Below, piece by piece: positions 33,086 to 43,844 of a stretch of 64,000 bases of DNA; the first letter of the stretch is position 1, and each line of letters starts with the position of its first letter. The notes beneath the pieces were generated by a model that ran no database searches, was not told the DNA's origin, and saw only the letters and a program-made list of their open reading frames with translations. This DNA is from Leptodactylus fallax (taxonomy: Eukaryota; Chordata; Amphibia; Anura; Leptodactylidae): assembly GCA_947044405.1 (NCBI GenBank), contig CAMRHE010000167.1, positions 3,703,001 to 3,767,000 of the forward strand, given 5' to 3'. The translations under genes were made by a program, and so were the position numbers.

Positions 33086-33654
33086 ACGCATGTCCCTGAA
33101 CATCACTCCACGGTGCGCCTGCGCGGATCCACATTATGACGTTGGTGGTAACGTGGGACGTTGACGCTTTGGCGGCGGCGCCGACATCATCACTATGCAT
33201 TGGCGGTTCTGATCATGTGACCTGCGACGCCGACAGGCGTGACATGCGTTGTTGATAGATCGGCATTTCAGAGATATATTCGACACTTCACCTGATGGTA
33301 ATTATTATTTATTTATTTATCTATATATATACCTACTACGCGCGTCGGGTGGTGTCAGCAGGATAGAGACCACTACATCCCTATGGGTATGTAATACTAT
33401 ACATTAATTGGGGTATATTTTGTGTGCCAGCTATTCACTTTCTTGTGTTCTAGAATCTTTTGGTATTATACTATTTGTGATCATTCAACTTTGTCTCGCA
33501 GAGTCACTAGAGACATGTGTATGTTTATTTGTCATACTAGTTAGACATAATTCTGTGTTTTATACCTATGTATTATTAAAATACTTATTATATAATATTT
33601 ATCTTACTGTAGACTGATACATATATGGTCTCTATCTCCTGTCTGACAGTAAGA

Positions 33655-34053
33655 AGAGGCCCAGGAGAAGTGATTAAAAATAACAAACACTTATACTCAC
33701 CTTACCTTACCTGTCCGGGGCATCCTCGCTCCGTCCTGCTGTCTGCAGCATCCTCTTCTGTCTGGCAACTGAGGTCTCGCACTCCAGCGGTCACGTGGGG
33801 CGCGATGAGGTCATTACGCCGGCGCGCCCCATGTGACCGCTGGTGTAACCTCAGTTACCAGCAGGAAGAGCCCCGGAGTGGATGCTCAGCCCAGGACAGG
33901 TGAGTATAAGTATTTTTTTATTTTTATACACCTCCCCTGGGCTGGCAGCTATTGGAAAGGGGCCCGGCCATTTACAGCTGGCCGCGGCCCTGTACCACTT
34001 CGGGCCTGGTCACGGTCGCACCCCTTGCAACCACGATCGTTGAGCCACTGGTC
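33655..34053. mobile_element. hAT-like MITE, palindromic, left end lost
   Basis: Inverted arms: ggcccaggagaagtgatt ... acttatactcacc at the left and aggtgagtataagt ... cacctcccctgggct at the right, around a core in which gcggtcacgtggggcgcg pairs with gcgcgccccatgtgaccgc. The right terminus cgatcgttgagccactg matches the fragment at 1-53. The left terminus is not recognisable. Confidence 0.55.
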
Positions 34054-34297
34054 TGCGCCTGTCTCTCTGCATATACTGCCTCTGCCTTTAGTTCACACTG
34101 TGTGGTTCCTGACTCTCCAGGCTGTTGTGTCTTCGTTTTTGTTACTGCACCTGGTTCAGCCCGTAGGCCTAACAAGTTCACATGTGAGCTATAGTCATCC
34201 ACTCCCTTACTACCTTCACCTATTTTAGTCTACTTTGTACTCTGAAATCTGGCTGAGCAAGCTATATATATATATATATATACAGTATACCTGTATA

Positions 34298-35914
34298 CAG
34301 TGCCTTGCAAAAGTATTCGGCCCCCTTGAACTTTTCAACCTTTTGCCACATTTCAGGCTTTAAACATAAGGATATAAAATTTTAATTTTTTGGTGAAGAA
34401 TCAACAACAAGTGGGATACAATCGTGAAGTGGAACAAAATTTATTAGATATTTTAAACTTTTGTAAAAAATAAAAAACTGAACAGTGGGGCGTGCCAAAT
34501 TATTCGGCCCCCTTAAGTTAATACTTTGCAGTGCCACCTTTTGCTGCGATTACAGCTGTAAGTCGCTTTGGGGTATGTCTCTATCAGTTTTGCACATCGA
34601 GAGACTGAAATTCTTGCCCATTCTTCCTTGGAAAACAGCTCGAGCTCAGTGAGGTTGGATGGAGAGCGTTTGTGAACAGCAGTTTTCAGCTCTTTTCACA
34701 GATTCTTGATTGGATTCAGGTCTGGACTTTGACTTGGCCATTCTAACACCTGGATACGTTTATTTGTGAACCATTCCATTGTAGATTTTTCTTTATGTTT
34801 GGGATCATTGTCTTGTTGGAAGATAAATCTCCGTCCCAGTCTCAGGTCTTTTGCAGACTCCAACAGGTTTTCTTCCAGAATGGTCCTGTATTTGGCTCCA
34901 TCCATCTTCCCATCAATTTTAACCATCTTCCCTGTCCCTGCTGAAGAAAAGCAGGCCCAAACCATGATGCTGCCACCACCATGTTTGACAGTGGGGATGG
35001 TGTGTTCAGGGTGATGAGCTGTGTTGCTTTTACGCCAAACATATCGTTTTGCATTGTGGCCAAAAAGTTCGATTTTGGTTTCATCTGACCAGAGCACCTT
35101 CTTCCACATGTTTGGTGTGTTTCCCAGGTGGCTTGTGGCAAACTTTAAACAAGACTTTTTATGGATATCTTTGAGAAATGGCTTTCTTCTTGCCACTCTT
35201 CCATAAAGGCCAGATTTGTACAGTGTACGACTGATTGTTGTTCTATGGACAGACTCTCCCACCTCAGCTGTAGATCTCTGCAGTTCATCCAGAGTGATCA
35301 TGGGCCTCTTGGCTGCATCTCTGATCAGTCTTCTCCTTGTTTGAGATGAAAGTTTAGAGGGACAGCCGGGTCTTGGTAGATTTGCAGTGGTCTGATACTC
35401 CTTCCATTTCAATATGATCGCTTGCACAGTGCTCCTTGGGATGTTTAAAGTTTGGGAAATCTTTTTGTACCCAAATCCAGCTTTAAACTTCTCCACAACA
35501 GTATCATGGACCTGCCTGGTGTGTTCCTTGGTCTTCATGATGCTCTCTGCGCTTTAAACAGAACCCTGAGAGTATCACAGAGCAGGTGCATTTATACGGA
35601 GACTTGATTACACACAGGTGGATTATATTTATCATCATCAGACATTTAGGACAACATTGGATCATTCAGAGATCCTCACTGAACTTCTGGAGTGAGTTTG
35701 CTGCACTGAAAGTAAAGGGGCCGAATAATTTTGCACACCCCACTTTTCAGTTTTTTATTTTTTAAAAAAGTTTAAAATAACCAATAAATTTCGTTCCACT
35801 TCACAATTGTGTCCCACTTGTTGTTGATTCTTCACCAAAAAATTAAAATTTTAATATCCTGAAATGTGGCAAAAGGTTGAAAAGTTCAAGGGGGCCGAAT
35901 ACTTTCGCAAGGCA

Positions 35915-35917
<3 letters not shown>
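34298..35917 (-). mobile_element. Tc1/mariner element C (1620 bp, long inverted repeats)
   Basis: Flanked by TA within a TA microsatellite (34296-34297 and 35918-35919). The termini cagtgccttgcaaaagtatt and the inverse of cgcaaggcactg continue into inverted repeats of more than 150 bp that include gggggccgaat and ttgttgattcttcacc. The transposase is on the minus strand. Confidence 0.92.
34520..35538 (-). pseudogene. Tc1-like transposase of element C
   Basis: Minus-strand ATG at 35536-35538 (MKTKEHTRQVHDTVVEKFKA). Then come helix-turn-helix FGYKKISQTLNIPRSTVQAI, the Pro/Lys linker, second helix-turn-helix and the catalytic core WSDETKIELFG (first Asp) and QQDNDPKHKEKS (second Asp). The third catalytic position reads NPIKNL-stop where Tc1 transposases have NPIENLW: the Glu is Lys and the Trp codon is TGA (34696-34698). 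Downstream, the C-terminal text (TELELFSKEEWARISVSR) is still legible in frame to about 34560. Apart from these two changes the frame is well kept. Confidence 0.9.
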
Positions 35918-35965
<48 letters not shown>

Positions 35966-36519
35966 TATGTGAGCAATATGTGTATTGTTTAGTTCCCTGT
36001 CCTGTCGTCATGTATGCTTCTGTTTTTGTCTGTATCTGTCTAGTCTGTTCTTAATCCTAGTCTGTTCCTGTATATCTGTAGCCTCTGGGCTTTCTGCAAT
36101 ATGTATCTTGTATACCTGTATACAGAACTTGAAGGCGAGAGGTTCAGTTGCTGTGAAGAATGCTTTAGGGTGCCAAAGAAAGTCCAACACATCTCCAGGA
36201 CATCTCCTAAAGAGGATTTAGCTATGGGGTCAGTTGAACACCAGTGCAGAGCTTGCTCAGGATTGGCAGCAGGCAGGTCGCAGTGTATCTGCAGGCACAA
36301 TAAGCCGATGCCCAGAAGGGCAGCAAAGAAGCCACTTGTCTCCAAGAAAAACATCAAGGACAGCTGCAGAGGACTGGGGTAAAGTTATTTTCTCTGATGA
36401 AGCCCCCTTCAGGCTGTATGGGACATTTGGAAGAATGACTGGAGAAGAGAAGATGAGTGCTTCTTATGGAAAAATATCAGAAAATGGCCTAAGAATCAAT
36501 AATCAACAATAATTGTGCT

Positions 36520-37085
36520 TATTGCTTTAAGAGTATATTCCAGTAAAAGCTGATTTTGGGTGAAAGTGTTACTTAGCCCAGATGGCTTTTAGGCATTAAA
36601 ATGTACTATTGTTTAAAAGCTCTTCTCACGCTTCATAGCCAAGGTTATTTGATAAGAGTGTCCAATTGTATGTTTTAAACCTTGCCTCCCCTTTACTCCC
36701 TTATTCTCTTCGTGTGGGAACAAGATGTATTGTATGGGATAGGAGCTAGGTTTCAGTAAAGATGTTTTAATGTAACATTTCAAGGTCTACTGACAATGAA
36801 GAGCCTATGTGGTCAGATAGCTAATTACACATCCAAGATGGCGGATACCGGAAGCCCATGTGCTAGCCACGTGCTGGTCATGCAGAACGCCCACTTATCC
36901 TTAACCAATTGTATTGCATGCTTTGTGTGATGTATTCTGTGATGTGTAAGCTGGCATAAAGCCATTATTTTCCTTTATAATCCTGTGCACCGCCTCAATA
37001 AAGAAGAGAATTATCATAGAGAATCACTTGTCTCTGTGTTGATTCCCCGAGTGCAATTTAATTAATTAATTTGGACATCTCCTGA
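36520..37085 (+). repeat. LTR-like sequence
   Basis: Between two parts of Tc1 element D. It contains an aataaa signal at 36997-37002, followed by cttgtctctgtgttgattcc and a ctcctgaca end, as in retroviral or retrotransposon LTRs. No matching target duplication was found, so both boundaries and the class are uncertain. Confidence 0.4.
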
Positions 37086-38087
37086 CAATTAGAGAGTGGA
37101 ACCGATTGGGTTCCGATGACAGTGCTACCTTGAGTCTTGTGTCATGCAAACAGTAAAGCTTCCTGAGACAATTCATATGTGGGGTTGGTTTCATGGATAA
37201 AAATAGTATCTAAACATCCTCCAAGAGCAACTTTGCCAGGAGAAATTTGGTGATGAATAGAATTGAGTTAACCCGTCAAAGTTCGGTTTCGACAATTTCT
37301 TGAACCCCATTGAAATCAATGGGGACCCGAACTTGGTGATCCAGAAATGGCTGAAAAATGGGGATAGTAAGGGGTAGAGGGCTGCAAAATGGGGGTAATA
37401 ACAGGGCAAGTGCTCTGCAAAAAATGGGATAGAGAAAGTACTTAAAATAATAACATAAAATAAAAATAAATAAATAAATAAATAAAATTAAAAACAAATA
37501 AAATAAAATAATAAGTTTTAAACAGGTGGTTGAGGTCCAGGGGGAGGAGATGGAGGTGGATGTGGCAGTGTAAGTGAATGAGGCGGAGGAGGAGGAAGCC
37601 AACACTTTAACCACTCACTCAGGCGCTGGCACAGCCAAGTCCTGTGGGATCCATGTCTGATTCATCTTAACCATTTCAGTACCGGGCCAATTTCTGGTCC
37701 AGAACCAGACACATTTTCAGGTTTTTTTGTATGTGCGGTTTTGAGGGCTGTAACATTTTTATCATATGCATTATTCAACTAATTTCTGCGTCTTTTTTCG
37801 GTGACACATAGGGCTTATTTTTATGTTGTTTTTATTTTTGCATGTGTTTTAATTTTTTTTTTATATCCGGGATAATATAAACAAAAGAGGAGGGAAAACG
37901 TGTCTGTTTTTCATTTTTTTATTTAATAACACAAAGTGCTACTAAAAAACTTTATAATAGTTTTTCCTCTATGTTACGTTAAATTTTTATTTTTTATGGT
38001 GTCGTCGGGGGTGGGGCTATAACCTGTAATAATTTTATTGGCGTATTATTTTATATATTTTTTTATTTACATTTTTTTTTACTTTTC

Positions 38088-38119
<32 letters not shown>

Positions 38120-38517
38120 TACATTGTGTCCCCATAAGGCAATAATAGACCTTTGGGTACATCTGATTACTTTTTTTTTTTTGTTGGGGAGGCTTATTTC
38201 CCCTGTAACTGGGACTGGTACGTTTAGCCCCAGTTGCAGGAGGAATACAGCCTCCTGCATGTTTCTTAAACAATACTATAGAGCTGATCTGGGTCCTGTA
38301 GGACCCAGCAGCTCTTGCAGGTCATGTGATCCGTGGTCATGTGGTCAGAGGTCGGCCGCAAGATGGCGGCGCCCATAGCGCTGTATACAGCGCTCATTGA
38401 GCGCTGTATAAACAGCGATCAGGAAGGCTGGGAAGGTAATAAACCTTCCCTGTCTTCTCTCTGGGAGCTCCGGCTCCATTCTTGCAGAACTAGACAACCA
38501 CCCATTGGACATATATA

Positions 38518-40107
38518 CAGTGGGGAAAAAAAAGTATTTAGTCAGCCACCAATTGTGCAAGTTCTGCACTTAAAAAGATGAGAGAGGCCTGTAATTGACA
38601 TCATAGGTAGACCTCAACTATGAGAGACAAAATGAGAAAACATATCTAGAAAATACATTGTCTGATTTTTTTAAGAATTTATTTGCAAATTATGGTGGAA
38701 AATAAGTATTTGGTCACATACAAATAAGCAAGATTTCTGGTTCTCACAGACCTGTAACTTCTTCTTTAAGAGGCTCCTCTGTCCTCCACTCATTACCTGT
38801 AGTAATGGCACCTGTTTGACATTGTTATCAGTATAAAAGACACCTGTCCACAACCTCAAACAGTCACACTCCAAACTCCACTATGGTGAAGACCAAAGAG
38901 CTGTGGAAGGACACCAGAAACAAAATTGTAGACCTGCACTAGGCTGGGAAGACTGAATCTGCAATAGGCAACCAGCTTGGTGTGAAGAAATCAACTGTGG
39001 CAGCAATAATTAGAAAATGGAAGACATACAAGACCAGTGATAATCTCCCTCGATCAGGGGCTCCACGCAAGATCTCACCCCGTGGGGTCAAAATGATCAC
39101 AAGAACAGTGAGCAAAAATCCCAGAACCACACGGGGAGACCTAGTGAATAACCTGCTGGGACTAACGTAACAAAGGCTACCGTCAGTAACACACTACGCC
39201 GCCAGGGACTCAGATCCTGCAGTGCCAGAAGTGTCCCCCTGCTTAAGCCAGTACATATCCGGGCCCATCTGAAGTTTGCTAGAGAGCATTTGGATGTCCC
39301 AGAAGAGTATTGGGAGAATGTCATATGGTCAGATGAAACCAAAGTAGAACTGTTTGGTAGAAATACAACTCATCGTGTTTGGAGGAGGGTGAATGCTGAG
39401 TTGCATCCAAAGAACACCATACCTACTGTGAAGCATGGGAGTGGCAACATCATGCTTTGGGGCTGTTTCTCTGCAAAGGGATCAGGACGACTGATCCGTG
39501 TACATGAAAGAATAAATGGGGCCATGTATCGTGAGATTTTGAGTGCAAACCTCCTTCCATCAGCCAGGGTATTGAAGATGAAACGTGGCTGGGTCTTTCA
39601 GCATGACAATGATCCCAAGCACACCGCCAGGGCAACGAAGGAGTGGCTTCGTAAGAAGCATTTCAAGGTCCTGGAGTGGCCTAGCCAGTCTCCAGATCTC
39701 AACCCCATAGAAAACCTTTGGAGGGAGTTGAAAGTCCGTGTTGCCAGCGACAGCCCCAAAACATCACTGCTCTAGAGGAGATCTGCATGGAGGAATGGGC
39801 CAACATACCAGCAACAGTGTGTGCCAACCTTCTGAAGACTTACAGAAAACGTTTGACCTCTGTCATTGCCAACAAAGGATATATAACAAAGTATTGAGAT
39901 TTGTTATTGACCAAATACTTATTTTCCACCATAATTTGCAAATAAATTCTTAAAAAATCAGACAATGTGATTTTCTGGATTTGTTTTCTCATTTTGTCTC
40001 TCATAGTTGAGGTCTACCTATGATGTCAATTACAGGCCTCTCTCATCTTTTTAAGTGGGAGAACTTGTACAATTGGTGGCTGACTAAATACTTTTTTTTC
40101 TCCACTG
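38518..40107 (+). mobile_element. Tc1/mariner element E (1590 bp, long inverted repeats)
   Basis: Flanked by TA (38516-38517 and 40108-40109). The termini cagtggggaaaaaaaagtat and the inverse of atacttttttttctccactg continue into long inverted repeats containing agtcagccaccaattgt and aggtctacctatgatgtc. It is the innermost, and so the last, insertion of the stack. Confidence 0.92.
38883..39897 (+). pseudogene. Tc1-like transposase of element E
   Basis: ATG at 38883 (MVKTKELWKDTRNKIVDLH), then TAG at 38940-38942 as codon 20. The frame continues through [20 protein letters not shown] (helix-turn-helix) and [20 protein letters not shown] to a frameshift near 39160. The catalytic part is in another frame: [32 protein letters not shown] and [19 protein letters not shown], so Asp, Asp and Glu are all present. 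A further frameshift near 39745 separates [20 protein letters not shown] and the natural end ANKGYITKY with its stop at 39895-39897. One nonsense change and at least two frameshifts inactivate it. Confidence 0.9.
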
Positions 40108-40137
40108 TAGTCTATAGGTGGTATGGAAGTGGTTAAT

Positions 40138-40404
40138 GAATGTAAGTATGTCCAAGTTAGCTGTGGACAGGCGGAGCCTCTTCTCGGTGATGACACCCCC
40201 TGCGGTGAACACATGTTCTGAGAGGACACTTGCCGCAAGGCAGGCCAGCACCTCCAAGGCATAGAGGGCAAGCTCTGGCCACGTGTCCAATTTACCAACC
40301 CAGAAATTGAACCAGGAGGACCCATCACTCAGTACCAGGAGACGTGTCGACAGATACTCCACCATGTGAGTCAAAGTCTGTGCTAGGAGACAGTATGGGT
40401 ACAC
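40138..40404 (-). pseudogene. hAT transposase C-terminal dimerisation domain
   Basis: Minus-strand text LDTWPELALYALEVLACLAA, SVLSEHVFTAGGVITEKRLR and LSTANLDILTFINHF is the conserved hAT C-terminal domain (S-E-x-V-F-S-x-x-G, then R-x-R-L). This domain dimerises the transposase and contributes the catalytic Glu in hAT enzymes. The last residues are cut off at 40136 by the TTAA insertion, after which the frame reads into foreign DNA. Upstream the gene dissolves into the 42-bp repeat (40387-40622), so zinc finger and catalytic Asp regions are not seen. Confidence 0.8.
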
Positions 40405-40622
40405 ATGCAGTTATTGTTACTGTGCTAGGACTCAGTATGGGTACACACACAGTTATTGTTTCTGTGCTAGGAGACGGTATGGGTACAAACACAGTTATTG
40501 TTACTGCGCTAGGAGACGGTATGGGTACACACACAGTTATTGTTACTGTGCTAGGTGACAGTATGGGTACATACGAAGTTATTGTTACTGCGCTAGGAGA
40601 TGTTATGGGTATACACACATAG
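40387..40622 (+). repeat. 42-bp minisatellite (5-6 units) inside the hAT remnant
   Basis: Units start cagtatgggtacacacacag and continue ttattgttactgtgctagg, at 40391, 40433, 40475 and onward. The period is divisible by 3, so both strands keep open frames: 14-residue repeats such as VIVTVLGDSMGTHT on plus and TVCVPIPSPSAVTI on minus. These are not evidence of genes. Confidence 0.9.
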
Positions 40623-41356
40623 TTTACTGTCACTGCCCTGAAAAGGACAATTATTATTTATAGGCTAACTGTCCCTCACAGTATCCGGCTCCTCTCCATA
40701 CCTAGCTGCACTGCACGGAAAAGGACAATTATTAAATTCAGCTAAGGCCCTGACTGTCCCTATCTCCAGCTGCAGCCTCTCCCTACCTAGCCTAACTAGC
40801 TGGAATGGTGATGGGACCTGTTACCCTGCCTCTTATACAGAGGGGTCACATGTACAGCCTGGTCAATCACAGCCATGACCATACTGGGCAAATCTGTGAT
40901 GTCTCTGGGCTTAAAGCTGGTTGATTGGCTGCTCAGCAGTTCGGGTTTGCTCAATACTAGTGATGAATAATTCCTTTTATAGCATTATAGAACACTATGT
41001 CACAAAACAGAAGTAATACCTAAGTGGCTCGGTGAACAAAATATTGAAAATTTGGGTCCATGGCTAGGAAATTCACCAGATCTCAGTCCCATTGAGAGTC
41101 TGTGGTCAATCCTCAAAGTGGGTAGACAAACTAAAACAAGGAAATTGTGACAAACTCCAAGAATAGGCTTGTGTCAGGATTTGACCCAGAAGCTGATATC
41201 TAGCATGCCAGGGTGAATTTTAGAAGTCTTGAAAAAGAAGGGTCAACCCTCTAAATATTGAGTTTTTGCATAAACGTGATGTATTTCTCAAACCCCCCCC
41301 CCCCCCCAAAAAAAAAAACAGAAAACGTATGAAATGCTTATAATTGTTCTTCAGTA

Positions 41357-41511
41357 TTATTTGCATGTGTTTCCTCCAGGTACTCCAGTTTCCTTCCACA
41401 CTCCAAAGATATACTGTTAGGGAGTTTAGATTGTGATACTTGGGGCAGTGAGTACTGAAAACATCTGTAAAGTGCTGTGGAATATGTTGGTGCAATAAAA
41501 ATGAATGTATT
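41357..41511 (+). mobile_element. SINE 3' portion
   Basis: Matches the order of the tRNA-derived SINE at 57240-57478: tttcctcca, cactccaaagatatactg, ttagattgtgat, gtaaagtgctgtggaatatg, then ttggtgcaataaaaatgaat. The tRNA-like head is missing. The stretch 41512-41870 after it has nothing recognisable. Confidence 0.6.
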
Positions 41512-41875
41512 TAGGAATATTATCTACCTTTATTACTCTTATTTTAATGTGGAATATTTATAGGACAAATGCATTTTCATGATTTAATAACATGAAGAAA
41601 CTCCACTGTGAACTACTTGAAGGAAATCTGTTACGTTAAAAAGGCTGTCCAATCTGGCAGCATAGTAAAGAGCAGGAGAAACTGAGCAGATTGATACATA
41701 ATTTTGTAGGGATAGATTCAGTATTACTTGTCATTTATTACTCTAAAACCTCACTTCTTTCTATACTTCTATACTCAGGTAATGGTTCAAATCAGTGACT
41801 AACAGCTACTGTAGCTCTGCACACATTCCAAAACACCTGTCAGTCTCAGAGTAGGACCGACCAATGGAATTTGAA

Positions 41876-43115
41876 AAGGGGTTATCCAACTTCCAAAAAT
41901 TAATTGCAAATACAATCACAGCAGTGTTAAATGCTCACTGTTCCCTTACATACCCAATGCTTTGCTTTATTGTACTTGCTGCTGCTTCTATCATTGTTAT
42001 TTACATGCAGTGAATCTATGGACAAACTACATTTCCCATGATTCATCTTCCTGCTCTCACCCTATGTATAACCCTTTCCTTCTCTGCTCTCCAATGCAAT
42101 GAAATCACAGGACACACACACTGACTGTCTACAAATTCCCTTCCTCTTCAGTTGTGCAACACCAGTCTGCTCTACATCTGACCTGGTAATAAATCACTGC
42201 TACATCTGCGGTCAGTATGAGTGGTTTCAAGCAGCAAGGAGGTCCTGTGACATTTCGTTTCCTGGCTGAACTGCTCACAGGGAGGGGTAGTGAGCTTGGA
42301 AATGAAATAACACAGTTGTGGTCAATGACCTGAAAATGCAGTAGATAAATAGTGCCAAATTGAATCAGGATATATATTTGGAAGTGTTTTCTATTGATGC
42401 ATTGTTAGGGTCTTGCCAAACGTAGCAATACCCTACACTACTGCAGGGGTCTGGGAGGAAGCACAGAGACAGGTGAGCCCTAATCTCACCCCAGCCATTG
42501 TCCCTTCCTATTGCCTCAGTTACCCTAAACGGTAAAAGGACAACCTGAAGACGAGCCCTATACTGAGTAAGTGACACACAGAACAGGACAAGACAAAACA
42601 ACACAGAAGCAGAGTGAGCAAGCTAAGGGGTCGGTAACAAACGAGCAATGCAGTACAAAATCAAAATCCAAGAGAATAGTCAAAAGTCAAGGCCAGGGGT
42701 CAGGAATACGAATACCAGTAACAAGACAGCAAGGAATACTAGCCAGAACGCAAAAGCAATAACCAGCAACCATGTGAGGGCTGACAACCTGTTTATAGAA
42801 AGTCTGGGCAAGCCCCAGACTGGATTGGTAGACAGGCTGTCAATCACACAGGCAAGGCTGAGATAAACTATATGCGGTCCAGAGAGAAATGCTCAGAACA
42901 CGGGTGTGGCTGGAAATCCATTACATTGTCTAGGACCATGTTCAGACTGAGCAACAAGAAACCTACTCAAGGAACCAAACTGAACACGCCTCCTTTGCCG
43001 CAGCGTGCGAGCGGAGGGTGGCGCAGAGACCCGAACCGGCAGAGACGTTACATGCATCCTGTTATTTGGCTCATATTTAAAAAACAAAAACAAAAAAAAA
43101 ACCGGATAACCCCTT
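41876..43115. mobile_element. MITE with aaaggggttatcc termini, split by a solo LTR
   Basis: Starts aaaggggttatccaac and ends ggataacccctttaa (inverted); similar termini are common among the TTAA-type MITEs here. Its interior 41890-42397 is non-coding, and the solo LTR at 42403-43052 interrupts it. Confidence 0.5.
42403..43052 (-). mobile_element. Solo LTR, same family as 14028-14690, opposite strand
   Basis: On the minus strand it begins tgtaacgtctctgcc and ends gaccctaaca. It is flanked by tgcat at 42398-42402 and 43053-43057, a perfect 5-bp duplication. It is collinear with the 14-kb copy throughout (gtgtgattgacagcctgt; ttgtcttgtcctgttctgtg), so the two are independent insertions of one family. 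Confidence 0.88.
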
Positions 43116-43245
43116 TAAATATAGAAAGCGCAGAGATTTATACATTAACACAAATGAGAAAAAGTGTTCTTAATTTCTCATGGATCAAAAATTCATAATG
43201 GAAGCAAGCAAAGATCCACAATTATATGACAAATAAAACTTAACA

Positions 43246-43741
43246 TTTAATAAACATCTAAAATATAATTAACCCCAATGATTGGATGGTATAAAAATCT
43301 GAAAATAATTGGAACGCTTTTACCCGTTCCAGATGAAGGATTTCAAACCCCACCTTTAGGGCCACAATTTATCCAAATGCATAGGGAACCAAGGATGGGT
43401 GCAGGAGATTGACCCTGTGCAACCCTGTCACCCTTAACTCCCGCCCTTACAAGGCGTCCATGTTTTGGATGCGAAACGTGTCGGTAGGGAAGAAGATATT
43501 AACAGGGCAATTTTAGGGTCAGCATTGGGACCGCCCTTGTAAGGGCGGGAGTTGAGGGTGACAAGGTTGCACAGGGTCAATCTCCTAAACCCATCCTTGG
43601 TTCCCTATGCATTTGGATAAATTGTGGCCCTAAAGGTGGGGTATGACATCCTTCATCTGGAATGGTAAGATTTCCAATTATTTTCAGATTTTTATACCAT
43701 CCAATCATTGGGGTTAATTATATTTTAGATGTTTATTAAAA
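43246..43741. repeat. ~500-bp imperfect palindrome
   Basis: Left arm from taataaacatctaaaatata through ctcccgcccttacaag (about 43246-43452); right arm is its inverse from cttgtaagggcgggag to tatattttagatgtttatta (about 43534-43738). The loop of about 80-100 bp includes gcgtcc-atgtttt-ggatgc, then gaaacgtgtc, which resembles hammerhead stem II plus gaaa. It may be a foldback transposon or an inverted Penelope-type or retrozyme-like repeat. No protein is encoded. Confidence 0.8.
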
Positions 43742-43844
43742 GAGCAGAGATTGGGGGGCGGAGCCTGACTGTGGAAGGGAATGGTCGCATAGCTGAAAAG
43801 CTCCAGGCTTGAGTCTCACATAGCGACAAATTAGCGACGTGCCC

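Larger units (their letters stand above)
34060..36115 (+). repeat. Dispersed repeat, second copy, split by Tc1 element C
   Basis: Left part 34060-34260 (gttcacactgtg, tctggctgagcaa) and right part 35935-36115 (gagcaatatgtgtattgttt, tctgtctagtctgttc) match 32845-33085 in order. Tc1 element C entered a (TA)n tract at the junction; the tract is visible at 34265-34282 and 35918-35960. Confidence 0.5.
37671..40132. mobile_element. TTAA-flanked element inside the hAT, itself carrying Tc1 element E
   Basis: Flanked by TTAA (37667-37670 and 40133-40136), with inverted ends ccatttcagtacc and ggtatggaagtgg. Removing it restores continuous hAT text (gattcatcttaatgaatg). Own content: AT-rich tracts (T-run 38096-38120), then a GC-rich segment with a hairpin, agcgctgtatacagcgct followed by attgagcgctgtataaacag (about 38378-38414). 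It is non-coding except for the nested Tc1. Confidence 0.8.
37258..40959 (-). mobile_element. hAT transposon remnant with perfect 8-bp target duplication
   Basis: Termini tagaattgagttaacccg and the inverse of cgggtttgctcaatacta, flanked by gtgatgaa at 37250-37257 and 40960-40967. Inside its minus-strand gene only the C-terminal dimerisation domain (40138-40345) is legible. A TTAA element (37671-40132) sits in the gene's 3' part. The target is the Tc1 element D transposase. Confidence 0.88.
36116..41350 (+). pseudogene. Tc1/mariner element D remnant, split by insertions
   Basis: Two pieces of one decayed Tc1-like transposase. The upstream piece (36116-36500, frames mixed) includes TSAELAQDWQQAG-like text, KKPLVSKKNI and EDWGKVIFSDEAPFRLYGTF, with the first catalytic Asp. 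About 37130-37200 reads CVMQTVKLPETIHMWGWFHG. After the hAT insertion the rest resumes at about 40985: CHKTEVIPKWLGEQNIENLG, GNSPDLSPIESLWSILK with the third catalytic residue, and MPGRILEVLKKKG near 41205-41245. A 36520-37085 block interrupts the first part. It is the oldest layer of the nested stack. The outer ends were not found. Confidence 0.7.

Noticed and set aside
40325..40633. Repeat protein frames on both strands (14-residue periods)
   Set aside because: Products of a 42-bp minisatellite, open on both strands at once, lying inside a dead hAT element.
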